Source of the DNA: AV40 sp963817335
Lineage (GTDB): Bacteria; Verrucomicrobiota; Verrucomicrobiia; Chthoniobacterales; UBA10450
Length of the DNA: 64,000 nucleotides
Direction: 5' to 3'
NCBI GenBank assembly: GCA_963817335.1
Contig: CAWFNX010000005.1
Coordinates: forward strand, 62,001-126,000
In this document: positions 15,048 through 24,033 of the stretch, piece by piece
How positions within the stretch are numbered: position 1 is the first letter of the stretch
How the letters are laid out: the number at the start of each line of letters is the position of its first letter
The notes under the pieces: model-generated
Databases searched by the model: none
What the model saw: only the letters and a program-made list of their open reading frames with translations
What the model was told of the DNA's origin: nothing
Position numbers and translations under genes: made by a program

Positions 15048-17450
15048 CTATGATTTTGGCGCGAGGCCAGCAACGATTTTCTCGAAGCGCGGGTCGCCGC
15101 GCAAAGAATCCCAGAAGGGCTGAAGCTTGAGGAGACCATAACTCAAACCGCTTGGCACACGTTCGATCGTCGCTATCTGTTGAATTGCCAGATCCTTTTC
15201 GCCCGTCCAGGCGTAAATTTGCGCGAGATTAACCGCGAAGGCGGCGCCATCGATCGCGTCCCGAGAAATCGGGAGAAGTTCGCACGCGCGACGTCCTTCT
15301 CTTAGAGCATCATCCTTTCGACCAAGCGCGGCATCGATTAGGCCTAACAAACTAAGAGCGCCGGCAAAGTCGGGCTGCTTCGTGACAGCGTTCGCGATTT
15401 CGGTGCGAGCTGCGGCAAACGCGGATTGAGCTTTCGCTTCGTCACCGTTCAGACGAGCGATCACGCCTTCCCAATAGCTGTGGGGGATGAGCACGCCGTT
15501 ACTCACTTCGCCATCGATGGGAAGGCTTTTCAGCGAGCGCTCTGCTGAAGCAGGATTGCGTTGACAGATGGTAACGGAAGGCCAGTCGATCTCCGAGGTA
15601 ATGACCGCGTGTTCCGCAGACAAAGCCTCCAGCGTTGTCAGGTACGGGTTGAGGTCTGCTTTGGAATTAAATGCGACGAGAGCGCGTGAAATGCGAGTCA
15701 ATGGATCTCCAGGAATGATTGCCAGAACGCGGTCCCAGACTTGCGCTTCTTCGCGGTAGCGGCGTTGGGGCTGATAGGTTAACGCCAACTGCTGCAACAG
15801 AAACAAATTGCGGGGATCCAAATCGAGCGCTTGTTCAAGATCACGTGTCGCCTGTTCCCAGTGGCCTTCGCGGCGATTCATGAAGCCGGCATACTGAAAC
15901 ACTTCGGGATTGTTGGGTAACGCGTCCCGCGCGATGAGAAGCTCTCGCCGGGCATTCTCGAAGTCACGAAGGCCGAAATAATAATATGTAACCAAGGCGA
16001 GATGAGCTTCTCCGGATTGCGGCTGAAGATGAATTGCCTTTTCCACAGCAGCACGGGCCAGATCGAGACGCGTCGTGCTGCGATCATAGCCTTGCCTAAA
16101 AATCGCACCGTGTGTCTTTCCCAACAGGCACCAGGCGAGCAGAAAATTTGGATCGCGGGTGACAGCTTCGTTTAACAAGCGCGCCGCTTCCGGAAGCTTG
16201 TCCTTGCCATGAACTGGGTCCGATGAGTCCGCCCAGAGCGCCTGGGCCTGAACATATAAATTGAAGGCTGCGAGGTCGCTGGTTGGCGCCGTTAAGATTT
16301 TAGTTTTTTCGTCCGGTGAAATCTTGGCTCGAAGTTGGTCGGCAATTTTTTGAGCAATCTCACTCTGAATGGCAAAGACATCAGCCAAATCGCCGTCGAA
16401 TCGGTCGGCCCAAAGATGAGTGTCGGTTTTGGCGTCGATTAACTGCGCGCGCACCCGAACCCGGTTGCCGGTGCGCTCGGCGCTGCCTTCCAACACGTTC
16501 CTGACGCCCAAAGCAGCAGCGATCTCCCGAAGATTGCGAACGGAACCCGTCTTGTACTGCATGACTGACGTTCGGCTGATTACCTTTAAGGCAGCGATCT
16601 TCGCCAGATCGGTCAGAATTTCGTCCTGCACACCATCGGCGAAGAACGCGTTTTGCGGATCAGCGCTGAGATTTTCAAACGGCAACACTGCGATGCTCTT
16701 TGCCGAAACCGCTGGCGAATTATCCGACGAACGAGAAACCCAGGAAGAAAGTTTCCAAAGGCCAAGGCCGATCGCCAGCACCAAAAGAGTAATGACAACC
16801 TGGGCTTTCCTGGTGCGAGCGAAAACATTGATCGCGGCCAGCGACGCCCGCGGAGGATCCTTCTTTCTCGACGCTTTGATTTTTTCCGGCGGCTGAGGAT
16901 TGCCTACTTCTTCGGTATAGAGGTTAACGACGCCTACTTTGGTGCCGTGCTTGAGTTCAACTTCGCCGAGATCGTGGAGATGGTGGTGCCAATAAGGATC
17001 TTCCGACAGGTCAGCTGCGATGCGGCGAGTCAACAAAATGTGTCCGCCATCTCCCAAAGCCATTACGCGCTGCGCAATGTTGATCCCAGCACCGGCAATG
17101 TTGACCCGATCATTCACGTCTTTAAGCCGGTCCACCGGGCCGCTATGGATTCCCATTCGAACCCGGATACGCGGATGGTTCTTTAAGGCAGCGGCGATTT
17201 CCATTGCGCAATGCACCGGCTCCTCCGGGGATTGAAAGAAAACCAGCGCCATCCCGTCGCCCACCGGAATCCTGATAAGTTGATCGGCCGCTTCACTTTT
17301 GCGGAACTGTGGGGTCTGGCGGACGGCTTGATTGAGCTGCTCGACAACTTCGCGCTGCTCGTTAACGAGTAGCTTTGAATAGCCCACTACGTCGACAAAC
17401 AGAACATGCGCTGTCTGCAGGTGTAGGTTGGTTCTCAGCTCGGTAGCCAT
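15048..17450 (-). CDS. Class III nucleotidyl cyclase - membrane anchor - TolB-like - TPR protein
   Basis: 800 residues. Residues 1-180 form a class III adenylate/guanylate cyclase domain: LFVDVVGYSKLL with a metal Asp, VGDGMALVF, RVRMGIHSGPV, and NIAQRV with the Asn and Arg of the transition-state site. A membrane segment lies near 215-235 (VVITLLVLAIGLGLW). Then comes a FlgO/TolB-like domain (SIAVLPFENLSADPQNAFFA) and TPR-type helical repeats to the C-terminus. The cyclase faces the cytoplasm, and the TolB/TPR part probably lies in the periplasm. Such proteins are abundant in soil Verrucomicrobia and Rhizobia; their input signals are unknown. Confidence 0.88.
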   Translation of the reverse strand: MATELRTNLHLQTAHVLFVDVVGYSKLLVNEQREVVEQLNQAVRQTPQFRKSEAADQLIRIPVGDGMALVFFQSPEEPVHCAMEIAAALKNHPRIRVRMGIHSGPVDRLKDVNDRVNIAGAGINIAQRVMALGDGGHILLTRRIAADLSEDPYWHHHLHDLGEVELKHGTKVGVVNLYTEEVGNPQPPEKIKASRKKDPPRASLAAINVFARTRKAQVVITLLVLAIGLGLWKLSSWVSRSSDNSPAVSAKSIAVLPFENLSADPQNAFFADGVQDEILTDLAKIAALKVISRTSVMQYKTGSVRNLREIAAALGVRNVLEGSAERTGNRVRVRAQLIDAKTDTHLWADRFDGDLADVFAIQSEIAQKIADQLRAKISPDEKTKILTAPTSDLAAFNLYVQAQALWADSSDPVHGKDKLPEAARLLNEAVTRDPNFLLAWCLLGKTHGAIFRQGYDRSTTRLDLARAAVEKAIHLQPQSGEAHLALVTYYYFGLRDFENARRELLIARDALPNNPEVFQYAGFMNRREGHWEQATRDLEQALDLDPRNLFLLQQLALTYQPQRRYREEAQVWDRVLAIIPGDPLTRISRALVAFNSKADLNPYLTTLEALSAEHAVITSEIDWPSVTICQRNPASAERSLKSLPIDGEVSNGVLIPHSYWEGVIARLNGDEAKAQSAFAAARTEIANAVTKQPDFAGALSLLGLIDAALGRKDDALREGRRACELLPISRDAIDGAAFAVNLAQIYAWTGEKDLAIQQIATIERVPSGLSYGLLKLQPFWDSLRGDPRFEKIVAGLAPKS

Positions 17451-17592
17451 GGATAAAAGCGGCTCCCAGTTGGCATGCTACGCTAGTCCAGGCACCGGCG
17501 CGTCGTCGAGGCGGAAAGTCTTACCAGGGAATTACTTTTCGATCAAGGAAAGTGACGAGTGACCTGTGACTAGTGACGAGTGGGCACAATCG
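17451..17592. repeat. Spacer with GTGACNN array
   Basis: Bases about 17551-17582 are a run of GTGACNN heptamers lying between the cyclase gene start and the end of the damaged SDR gene. Nothing else is seen. Confidence 0.6.
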
Positions 17593-18335
17593 TCACCAAG
17601 AAATTGCCTTTCGATCTTTCACAAACTTAGCGGTCAAGGATTGAGGTGCCTCACAGGCCAACCAAACTATTCCCGATGCGCCCTCGGCGACGGATCGTGT
17701 CGCGTTGGAGCCGCCCATGTCGGTGCGGACCCAACCGGGACAGACGGAATTGATCGCGAAACTTGGAAGCGCGGCGGCGAGCTGGACGGTGACGCCGTTC
17801 AACGCGGTTTTTGAAATGCAATAGGACCTGGCGCCCAGCCGTCAGCACCGTCGGCCAATTGGCCACCGCCGCTGGAAACATTCACGATCCGGGGCGCGTC
17901 GCTCTTTTTCAGAAACGGAACGAACGCCTGCGACACCAACAACGCGCCGAGGGTATTGGTGCGCAACGTGGTCTCGAAGATTTCCGGCGTGCAAGTGAGA
18001 ATGCCTTTGTCGTCATCGAGGAGGATGCCGGCGTTGTTGACCAGCGCATCGAGGCGATTGCTTTGTTTTGCAAATTCTTCGGCCGCGCGCTGAATGCTGT
18101 CGGGATCGCTAATGTCAATCTTAAGAAAAGTGACGAGTGGCGAATGACGGGTGACGGGATCACAGGCGGTGCGGGCACCTTCTTTGTTCAACTTGTCTGC
18201 CGCCGTTTTTCCCGCCTTCTCATCACGCGCACCGAGAAAAACGCGGAGCCCTTCACGTACGAGTTGTCGCGCAACTTCAAAACCGATCCCCTTGTTCGCG
18301 CCGGTGACCAGCGCGATTCGTTGCTGCCTATTCAT
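17593..18335 (-). pseudogene. SDR-family oxidoreductase, frameshifted at the active site
   Basis: The N-terminal part from ATG 18335 has the Rossmann motif TGANKGIGFEVARQL, then LVNNAGILLDD and RIVNVSSGGGQLADGADGW. Near 17835-17845 the frame changes: the downstream frame supplies YCISKTALNG (catalytic Tyr and Lys) and SVCPGWVRTDMGG, to a stop at 17593. Reading across needs one extra base, so a single-base deletion is likely, genuine or a sequencing error. Residues DPVTRHSPLVT in the N-terminal half are encoded by a GTGACNN-type array (about 18129-18165) and lie where SDRs normally pass directly into FLKIDISD. NAD(P)-dependent; substrate unknown. Confidence 0.85.
18129..18165. repeat. GTGACNN-type array inside the SDR coding sequence
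   Basis: Reads GTGACGAGTGGCGAATGACG and continues GGTGACGGGATCAC. It adds about 11 residues to the SDR between the second helix and the following beta strand without changing frame. The identical repeat type otherwise occupies spacers. Confidence 0.7.
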
Positions 18336-18392
18336 GCAACAAGATAAGAAGAATTAATTAGGAAACCAGGAAGCCTATTTCCTTTCCTGGCT

Positions 18393-18454
18393 TTACGCTC
18401 CCGCTAGTTCGGCAAGTTAGTTCCCTGGATGTAGTTCGCCGCACAGCGGCGGCC
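18393..18454 (-). repeat. About 60-bp palindrome-family element, copy 3
   Basis: Inverted orientation, flanked on both sides by AATTAGGAAACCAGGAAGCC-type units. With copy 4 (19582-19644) it brackets the SMUG1 gene and the following orphan terminator. Confidence 0.75.
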
Positions 18455-18487
18455 TTCCTGGTTTCCTGATTGATTGATTCTGAGTTC

Positions 18488-19222
18488 CTAATTCCAGACG
18501 CCAAGTTTGCGCAGTTGAGCGGTCGCCTGACCCGCCCAGTCATTGTTTGAAGCGGGACAAGCAGGACTTGGATGCAAAATCTGTCCAAGCCCGAGCCGGA
18601 CTGGCAGTTCGCCTGCATGAAAAACGGCACGCGCCCGTTTGGCGGCGAAGTCGCCCACGCCAATGATCCATTCCGGTTCGAGAATGCGGGCAACTTCGCG
18701 AAAATGTTCGTCGCATGCGGCGAATAATCGTTCGCGCTCGCCGGGTTTAAGTTTGTCGGGGGTGCGATTGCGTCCCGTTTCCTCTACAAACGCCAGCGGG
18801 CAATAATTCATCACGATGTGGTCGCGGAAAAATTCCTCGGCGGTGCCGAAACGTTTTGCGAACAAACCCCACAGCCGTTCCCCGCTGATCTCGCTTCGAT
18901 GACAATCAAAACCGAGCACCGGGCGCTTTGGATTTTCTTTGCGCGGGCGATCGATCTTCGCCCGAATGCCGAGCCAATCGCGCACCGCGGCGATTTGTCC
19001 GAACGGAACACCGGTTTGGGCCATGCCGAAGGGCCCCGGATTCATTCCGAGAAAGATCACCTGCTTGCCGCTGTTACCGTAACGGCGCAGATAAATTTCG
19101 TGCGCGGCCCAGGCGTAATCGAGCGGGTTGTAAACGTGGGTGACCGGCGGGGCGAATTTAAGTTTGCCGACCGCGGCGCTGAGATTTCGTGCGGCTGCGA
19201 TGAGTGATTCGCTCGTGGTCAT
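18488..19222 (-). CDS. SMUG1-type single-strand-selective uracil-DNA glycosylase
   Basis: 244 residues from ATG 19222 (an adjoining GTG would add one residue). The diagnostic first motif GMNPGPFGMAQTGVPFG (residues 59-75) is that of the SMUG1 family, and the second, HPSPACPASNNDWAGQA, holds the catalytic-loop His. It removes uracil and some oxidised pyrimidines from DNA as the first step of base-excision repair. SMUG1 proteins are common in animals but patchy in bacteria, where Opitutus-like Verrucomicrobia are among the known holders, so this gene supports the taxonomic guess. The gene lies between two inverted copies of a 60-bp repeat. Confidence 0.92.
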   Translation of the reverse strand: MTTSESLIAAARNLSAAVGKLKFAPPVTHVYNPLDYAWAAHEIYLRRYGNSGKQVIFLGMNPGPFGMAQTGVPFGQIAAVRDWLGIRAKIDRPRKENPKRPVLGFDCHRSEISGERLWGLFAKRFGTAEEFFRDHIVMNYCPLAFVEETGRNRTPDKLKPGERERLFAACDEHFREVARILEPEWIIGVGDFAAKRARAVFHAGELPVRLGLGQILHPSPACPASNNDWAGQATAQLRKLGVWN

Positions 19223-19439
19223 CACTCAAGTGACAAGTGACAAGTTACAAGTTACAAGTGACAATTCACCCTGGAAATTCTTTCCCAACCAGAAAGTACG
19301 GAATCTTGGGCTTCAACTCGGTCGCTCGAGGCGCGGGAGCGCCGCGCGGTGAGAAATGGATCTTTGACCGAAAAGACGCGCAGCAAGAAACGCAAAAGAA
19401 TGGGCAATTCTTGCAAAGGTGTCCGTGCGCGACGTGCTT

Positions 19440-19547
19440 ACTTATAAGTGCAAAAGCTCGAAAGCCACATAATCACATGCAACACGCTTAACATCACGTT
19501 TCGGTAGCTTTTGGGAGCGGGATTCACATGTTGATCCCGCTTTTTTT
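19440..19547 (+). ncRNA. Second candidate non-coding RNA or element related to the 8.9-kb site
   Basis: Shares with 8850-8988 the blocks AAAGCTCG..AG.CAC, AACAC..TTAA, ACGTT, AGCTTTT and the terminator, plus CCGAGAC just beyond. Conservation of the terminator and its flanks at two unlinked sites, both without a gene, is the only evidence. The boundaries are approximate. Confidence 0.3.
19516..19547 (+). terminator. Rho-independent terminator
   Basis: AGCGGGAT / ATCCCGCT stem around a loop of about ten bases, followed by seven T residues. No plus-strand gene precedes it. Confidence 0.8.
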
Positions 19548-19581
19548 GTACCGAGACAATGACTAATTAGGAACCCAGGAA

Positions 19582-19644
19582 GGCCGCCGCCGTGCGGCAA
19601 ACTACATCCGGGGAACTAACTCGCCGAACTAGCGGGAGCGTAAT
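19582..19644 (+). repeat. About 60-bp palindrome-family element, copy 4
   Basis: GCCGCCGCCGTGCGGCAAAC at the left end and CGAACTAGCGGGAGCGTAAT at the right. It is the direct counterpart of copy 1 and inverted relative to copy 3. Confidence 0.75.
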
Positions 19645-19688
19645 TCAGCAAAGATGACAACGAACGGAAACCTGCGGAAATTACCCGG

Positions 19689-20687
19689 ATGAACGGCCAG
19701 AGCACAGGTGCGCGGAAGATCATTATCGGACTCGTCGTTCTTCTGACGGTCTGCGTTATTTCGCTGATCATAACCGGCCTGGTGAGTTTGATTTCGCTGG
19801 CGGACCGGATCCATCCGATCGCGGGCGCGGTGGTATTTTGGACGGTTGTTTTGGCGGCGGGAGCTTTCGCGCTCTATTCCATTATCGCTTACGCGAAACT
19901 TCCGGCAGCCCTGATTCCGCCGGAAGAGATTTCAGGACCGAAGCACGATGCATATCTGCAAGCGCTTCGGGTGCGTTTGGCGACAAATCCGAGAACGCGA
20001 GGTTTGCCGGTTTCGACCGACGACGAAACGGAGAGCGCGCTCGGTGTTTTGTCGACTGAAGCGGATTCAGTTGTGCGAAAGACGGCAAGCACGGTGTTCC
20101 TGAGCACCGCCCTGATGCAAAACGGACGGCTCGACGCGCTCATCCTTCTGTTCACCCAAATTCAAATGGTCACGCGAGTCGCCCACATCTACGTCCAACG
20201 TCCGTCGCCGCGAGAATTGATTCGGCTTTACGTGAATGTCGCGGGCACCGCTTTCATATCGAGCGGACTGGAATCACTCGACCTCGGCGAAATGGTCGCG
20301 CCGTTGGCGACGTCGATGGTGCCAGCGTTGAAAGGGGGAATCCCGGGGCTGGCTGGAATTTCGGCGCTGCTGGTGAGATGCGTTTCGAACGGAGCCGCCA
20401 ACGCCTTTCTCACTTTGCGCGTTGGCGAAGTGGCGCGGCGCTATTGCGAACTCACTTCCCGCAGTTCGCCGGAGCTGATTCGCAAATCCGCGACTGCGGC
20501 CGCGGTTCAGCATCTCGGCCGGATCGTGCGCGAGAATGGCGCGCTGGTTGTGCGGAAAATTTGGGAAAGCACCGGACGCGCATTGATCGATGGCGGCGTT
20601 TCCAAAGCAGAAGATATCGCGGCCGCTACGCGCGATTTGTTTGGGCGACTTTCGCACTGGCGAAAAGAAGTGCCGAGTGACCTGTGA
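19689..20687 (+). CDS. DUF697-containing inner-membrane protein
   Basis: 332 residues. Two transmembrane helices lie in the first 75 residues (IIIGLVVLLTVCVISLIITG, AVVFWTVVLAAGAFALYSII). A soluble linker follows, then a DUF697 region from about residue 130 (STVFLSTALMQNGRLDALIL, QIQMVTRVAHIYVQRPSP, AGISALLVRCVSNGAANAFL). DUF697 is found in YcjF-like proteins and at the C-terminus of some membrane GTPases; its role is unknown. The last residues and the stop (VPSDL-stop) are encoded by a GTGACNN array (20670-20700), so the C-terminus may be of recent origin. Confidence 0.75.
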   Translation: MNGQSTGARKIIIGLVVLLTVCVISLIITGLVSLISLADRIHPIAGAVVFWTVVLAAGAFALYSIIAYAKLPAALIPPEEISGPKHDAYLQALRVRLATNPRTRGLPVSTDDETESALGVLSTEADSVVRKTASTVFLSTALMQNGRLDALILLFTQIQMVTRVAHIYVQRPSPRELIRLYVNVAGTAFISSGLESLDLGEMVAPLATSMVPALKGGIPGLAGISALLVRCVSNGAANAFLTLRVGEVARRYCELTSRSSPELIRKSATAAAVQHLGRIVRENGALVVRKIWESTGRALIDGGVSKAEDIAAATRDLFGRLSHWRKEVPSDL

Positions 20688-20780
20688 CCAGCGACCAGAG
20701 ATCGGAGCAGAACCGCGGATTACACTGATTCCACGGATTCCGCAGAAAAGGCGCAGAACTATCCGCAATATCCGCGTTTA
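20670..20780. repeat. Repeats covering the ends of two convergent genes
   Basis: A GTGACNN-type array at 20670-20700 supplies the stop of the DUF697 gene. A GCGGATTACACTGATTCCAC / CAATATCCGCG unit at about 20703-20780 supplies the last codons and stop of the acyltransferase on the other strand. Confidence 0.65.
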
Positions 20781-21931
20781 ATTCCCGCTCGCGGAGCGAG
20801 GCGATGTCGCAGCTGCAAGAACGGGCGCTCGATTGTGAAAAACAAAATTATCGCCGCGGCGTAAACGCAGATCTCAACTCCGATAAGAGCGGACGCGGAG
20901 GTCAGCGCGATGTCGTGACTCGAACAAAATTGCGAGACGGCGTGGATGACGAGTTTCTGAACGAGATACGCGCTGTAAGCGATGCTGGCGACGAAGGCCA
21001 CGCCTGGAATTTTCACGCGGCGAAAAATTAATCGCGGACTTACGGCGCAGACCAGCAAGGCGGCAAACCCGAAAGCGAGAAGTGGAAATTGGCAGACCGC
21101 GGCCGTAACGCTGAGATAATCGCCCTCGCCAAGCCACAACGCGTAAACGATCAGGGCGAGGCCAGGTAGCCAAAGCCAAATCGCAAATTCGATCAGGCGG
21201 TTCCACCATTGCGGCCGGAATTTCTCGATCGCCGCTAGAGCAACTCCAAGAACAAGCGGATCCAGGCGGGTCCAGGTTGGATAATAGATCCACGCCTGAA
21301 ATGCGCGGACGGAAACGCCGAAATCTTCAGCGGGATTTTGCCAGGCTAGAAATGTTCGCAGGAGAATTCCGCCGAAAAAGATCACACAGGGAATAATGAT
21401 CGCAGCGCGAGGCCAGCGATTCACAAAAAGTAAGATGAACGGGAGCGCGAGATAAAATTGGTCTTCAACCGCGAGCGACCAGGCATGCGAGAACGCGGTG
21501 CCGCCGTGAAGTCCGATGTTTTGGACTGAGACCAGAAATTTCCACCACGGGTACATGTTCGGGTATTCGCGCCATGACGGCAGAAAAATGTAGATCGCAA
21601 GAATGGCGAAATACGCCGGCATGATTCGAAGGGCGCGGCGCGCGAAAAATCGGCGCAGACCGATCGGCTGTTCCCGAGCGAGCGGCGCCAGCAATTGACC
21701 GCCGATCAAGTAACCGCTGAGAACGAAGAAAAGATCGACCCCGATCCAACCCCAGCGATGAACATGGCCGGGCATCGGAAAACCCATGATGCCAGCGTGG
21801 TAAATAACGACCATGATGATGGCCAGGGCGCGAAGAAGATCGAGTCCGGGCTGGCGTTCGCGATCCTGAAAACGCGGATCAATAGAAAGTGACGGGTGAC
21901 GGGTGACAAGTGACGAGGGAGGAGCAGACAC
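20759..21931 (-). CDS. Acyltransferase 3 family protein (OafA/YrhL-like)
   Basis: 390 residues with about ten hydrophobic segments, in the inner membrane. The family opening GLDLLRALAIIMVVIYHAG is present with the catalytic His, followed by GVDLFFVLSGYLIGGQL and the FFARRALRIMPAY arginine motif. These enzymes move acyl groups, often acetyl, onto extracytoplasmic sugars such as O-antigen or peptidoglycan. The first 25 residues, including LVTRHPSL, come from a GTGACNN array (21888-21918). With GTG 21931 as start the tail is genuine; no ATG occurs until the conserved domain. Confidence 0.88.
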   Translation of the reverse strand: MSAPPSSLVTRHPSLSIDPRFQDRERQPGLDLLRALAIIMVVIYHAGIMGFPMPGHVHRWGWIGVDLFFVLSGYLIGGQLLAPLAREQPIGLRRFFARRALRIMPAYFAILAIYIFLPSWREYPNMYPWWKFLVSVQNIGLHGGTAFSHAWSLAVEDQFYLALPFILLFVNRWPRAAIIIPCVIFFGGILLRTFLAWQNPAEDFGVSVRAFQAWIYYPTWTRLDPLVLGVALAAIEKFRPQWWNRLIEFAIWLWLPGLALIVYALWLGEGDYLSVTAAVCQFPLLAFGFAALLVCAVSPRLIFRRVKIPGVAFVASIAYSAYLVQKLVIHAVSQFCSSHDIALTSASALIGVEICVYAAAIILFFTIERPFLQLRHRLAPRAGIKRGYCG

Positions 21932-22193
21932 GAATTTAATTAGGAAAACAGGAATCCAGGAAAAGAACTGGATCCAGAATCGCGTATCTCAACAAATCAA
22001 AAAGTAGAAGTTACAAAAGAGAAAACGATAGAAATTCATAGCGAGGCTGCATAGAAAGGCTGGACTATACATGAGTCATACTTCGGAAGGCCCTGCGGAA
22101 TCTTTCAAAGAATTGCAGGCAAGACCGCTGCCATCGCAAAGCGGGCGATTGAGGGCAATCGCCCTACCTGTTCCGGCTATCAACTCTCAACAA
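21932..22193. repeat. Spacer with two repeat types
   Basis: Contains an AATTAGGAAAACAGGAATCC unit (about 21937-21962), an A-rich stretch, and a hairpin GGGCGATTGAGGGCAATCGCCC (about 22143-22164) also found at 55402-55432. No gene is seen. Confidence 0.6.
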
Positions 22194-23294
22194 TCAACTC
22201 CTCCCATACTTTTGAATCAGATGATCGATGTAAGCGCTATAGGTTTCGGCCAGCGACGCGCTCTCGATAAAGAGAATATTTTCGGCATTAAATTGCGCGC
22301 TCCGAGAAAAGTTGTAGGAACCGGTGATCACGGTATCATCGATCACCAGCACTTTGTTGTGCATGAAATCGTGGACACTGGTCGGGGTGTAAGGTGTGGA
22401 ATTCTTTCCGACCAAATTCGCGCGCAGCACAATTTCCCGGAGCGCGGGAATTTTCCAGTGGTTCGACGGCACTTCCTGCCATTGCTGATAAACCTCTTTC
22501 ATTTGGGTGCGATCGTAGATGCCATCGACCTTCACCCGGCTGGCGCGCAGCAGATTGCCGAGCTCGGAAATCAGTGTGCCGGAATTGATCAATAAGCTGC
22601 AGATCCGGACGCGGCGTTTGGCCGCGCGAACCCGGCCCGCGATCTCGGAATCAATGGCCAGCCCGCATCCCGGCGAAAACATGACCCGGGCTTCGGCCGG
22701 TTGAGCGGAAAAAACGAGCGGCAGGGGCGCAGTCTGGATCTCTCCGGTGTTATCGAAGCTTTGTTTTTCCCAAATCTGTTCGAAATCCTGCGCGTAGTAA
22801 CTGGCCAACGGCACAGAATCGATCTCGACGACGTTGTTTTCCATTAGAGTGAAAGCGTCGTCGGTCAGGTTGGTCGAACCGGTCCAGACGGATTGGGCGT
22901 CCCGGACGATGAATTTGCTGTGCATCAGTTTCATTCCGGCGATGCGCCGCCAGGGATAGCCTAACGACTGGACAAATACTCCAGTGCCCGCCGGCGCGGG
23001 ATCCTGACCCGCAGCGACATTTGGCTGGAGCGGTTTGTCGGAGTCGTAGCAAAAGCGAATTTGCACGCCTGCGGCGGCACGCTCGCGCAAGGTCGTGGCG
23101 AGCGCAGCTTTGAGCGGATCGCTGAGCCGCATGTCGTAAACCGCGAAATCGAGACTTTGTTTAGCGGCGCCGATGAAGTTTGTCAGTCGAGCCATAACGG
23201 AGGCGGCCGATTGTTCGCCTTGGGCGAGAAAAAAAACGGAAAGCGAATCCAAGAGAGTGACAAGTGACCCGTGACGAGTGACAAGTGCAAGCAT
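22194..23294 (-). CDS. Exported phospholipase-D-like (HKD) protein
   Basis: 366 residues from ATG 23294. Two HKD motifs are complete: HSKFIVRDAQSVWTGSTNLT and HNKVLVIDDTVITGSYNFS, the arrangement of PLD-type phosphodiesterases, transphosphatidylases and Nuc-like nucleases. The N-terminus MLALVTRHGSLVTLLDSLSV could serve as a signal peptide, but much of it is encoded by a GTGACNN array (about 23256-23285), so the true start may be further in. Only seven bases separate it from the divergent ICMT-like gene. The substrate (lipid or nucleic acid) cannot be told. Confidence 0.82.
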   Translation of the reverse strand: MLALVTRHGSLVTLLDSLSVFFLAQGEQSAASVMARLTNFIGAAKQSLDFAVYDMRLSDPLKAALATTLRERAAAGVQIRFCYDSDKPLQPNVAAGQDPAPAGTGVFVQSLGYPWRRIAGMKLMHSKFIVRDAQSVWTGSTNLTDDAFTLMENNVVEIDSVPLASYYAQDFEQIWEKQSFDNTGEIQTAPLPLVFSAQPAEARVMFSPGCGLAIDSEIAGRVRAAKRRVRICSLLINSGTLISELGNLLRASRVKVDGIYDRTQMKEVYQQWQEVPSNHWKIPALREIVLRANLVGKNSTPYTPTSVHDFMHNKVLVIDDTVITGSYNFSRSAQFNAENILFIESASLAETYSAYIDHLIQKYGRS

Positions 23295-23301
23295 CAAAGC
23301 T

Positions 23302-24033
23302 ATGCGCGCGACGAAATTTGAGTTTGAGCACCGGTTCTGGATCATCATGGCGATCTATCTCACGGGCTTCGCGTTGTCGGGAAACGATCACACATCGTTC
23401 GTCGTCTGGGCTCGGCATTTGATCGCGCCAGCAATTCAACGAGGAACTCCGGAAGCTGAAACTTTTGCCCGGATTGCAATCACGGCCGGCGCGCTCTTAG
23501 TTTTCGTGTCGGCAATAATTCGCACGTGGGGCGCGGCGTATTTACGGACCGACGTGGTGCACGACACGGCGCAGCATTCCGATGCGCTGGTGGCGGACGG
23601 TCCGTTCCGTTACACCAGAAATCCTCTTTATCTGGCAAATGTTCCGATGGCGGCTGGAATCGGCGTTCTGGCCAGCCGATCAGGATTCATTTTGCTCGTG
23701 CTCGTGAACTGGATTTTCGTCTACCGATTGATTTTTCGCGAAGAAGACGCGTTGCGAAAAACCCAGGGCGAATCTTATCTCAGGTATTGCCGAGCCGTTC
23801 CCCGATATTGGCCATCGCTGTGGCCGAAAGTTCCGGCTGGAAATCTGGAACCGCAGTGGAGGCAGGCGTTCGCAGGCGAAACTTTTGTCTGGTTGTTCGG
23901 GATCGCGGAATTAGCAATCGCGGCGACGCTGAGACCTGAGATCGGTTACATCCTGTTTGGGCTCGGATTCGTGGCGCACTTTGTCATTAGTCGCGGCATT
24001 CAAAGAAGAAAAGGCCGGACGAGCGCGAAATAA
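23302..24033 (+). CDS. Isoprenylcysteine-carboxyl-methyltransferase-like membrane protein (long form)
   Basis: 243 residues from ATG 23302. Five or six hydrophobic segments are present. The ICMT/PEMT signature is GPFRYTRNPLYLANVPMA, then FREEDALRKTQGESYLRYC. It has a C-terminal extension with two further membrane segments, ending GFVAHFVISRGIQRRKGR. SAM-dependent methylation at the membrane is expected, substrate unknown. The last 12 codons recur as a degraded copy at 28868-28908, on the far side of nifJ and the DHOD-like gene. Confidence 0.8.
   Translation: MRATKFEFEHRFWIIMAIYLTGFALSGNDHTSFVVWARHLIAPAIQRGTPEAETFARIAITAGALLVFVSAIIRTWGAAYLRTDVVHDTAQHSDALVADGPFRYTRNPLYLANVPMAAGIGVLASRSGFILLVLVNWIFVYRLIFREEDALRKTQGESYLRYCRAVPRYWPSLWPKVPAGNLEPQWRQAFAGETFVWLFGIAELAIAATLRPEIGYILFGLGFVAHFVISRGIQRRKGRTSAK

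Larger units (their letters stand above)
19223..19688. other. 466-bp spacer with repeats, orphan terminator and possible ncRNA
   Basis: Holds a GTGACAA/GTTACAA array (19229-19263), an uncharacterised stretch (about 19264-19440), the second orphan terminator with related upstream sequence (about 19440-19547), an AATTAGGAACCCAGGAAG unit (19566-19583), and the fourth 60-bp palindrome-family copy (19582-19644). No credible gene is seen. Confidence 0.55.

Noticed and set aside
19237..19491. 84-codon plus-strand frame
   Set aside because: It begins in a GTGACAA/GTTACAA array and has no recognisable protein features.
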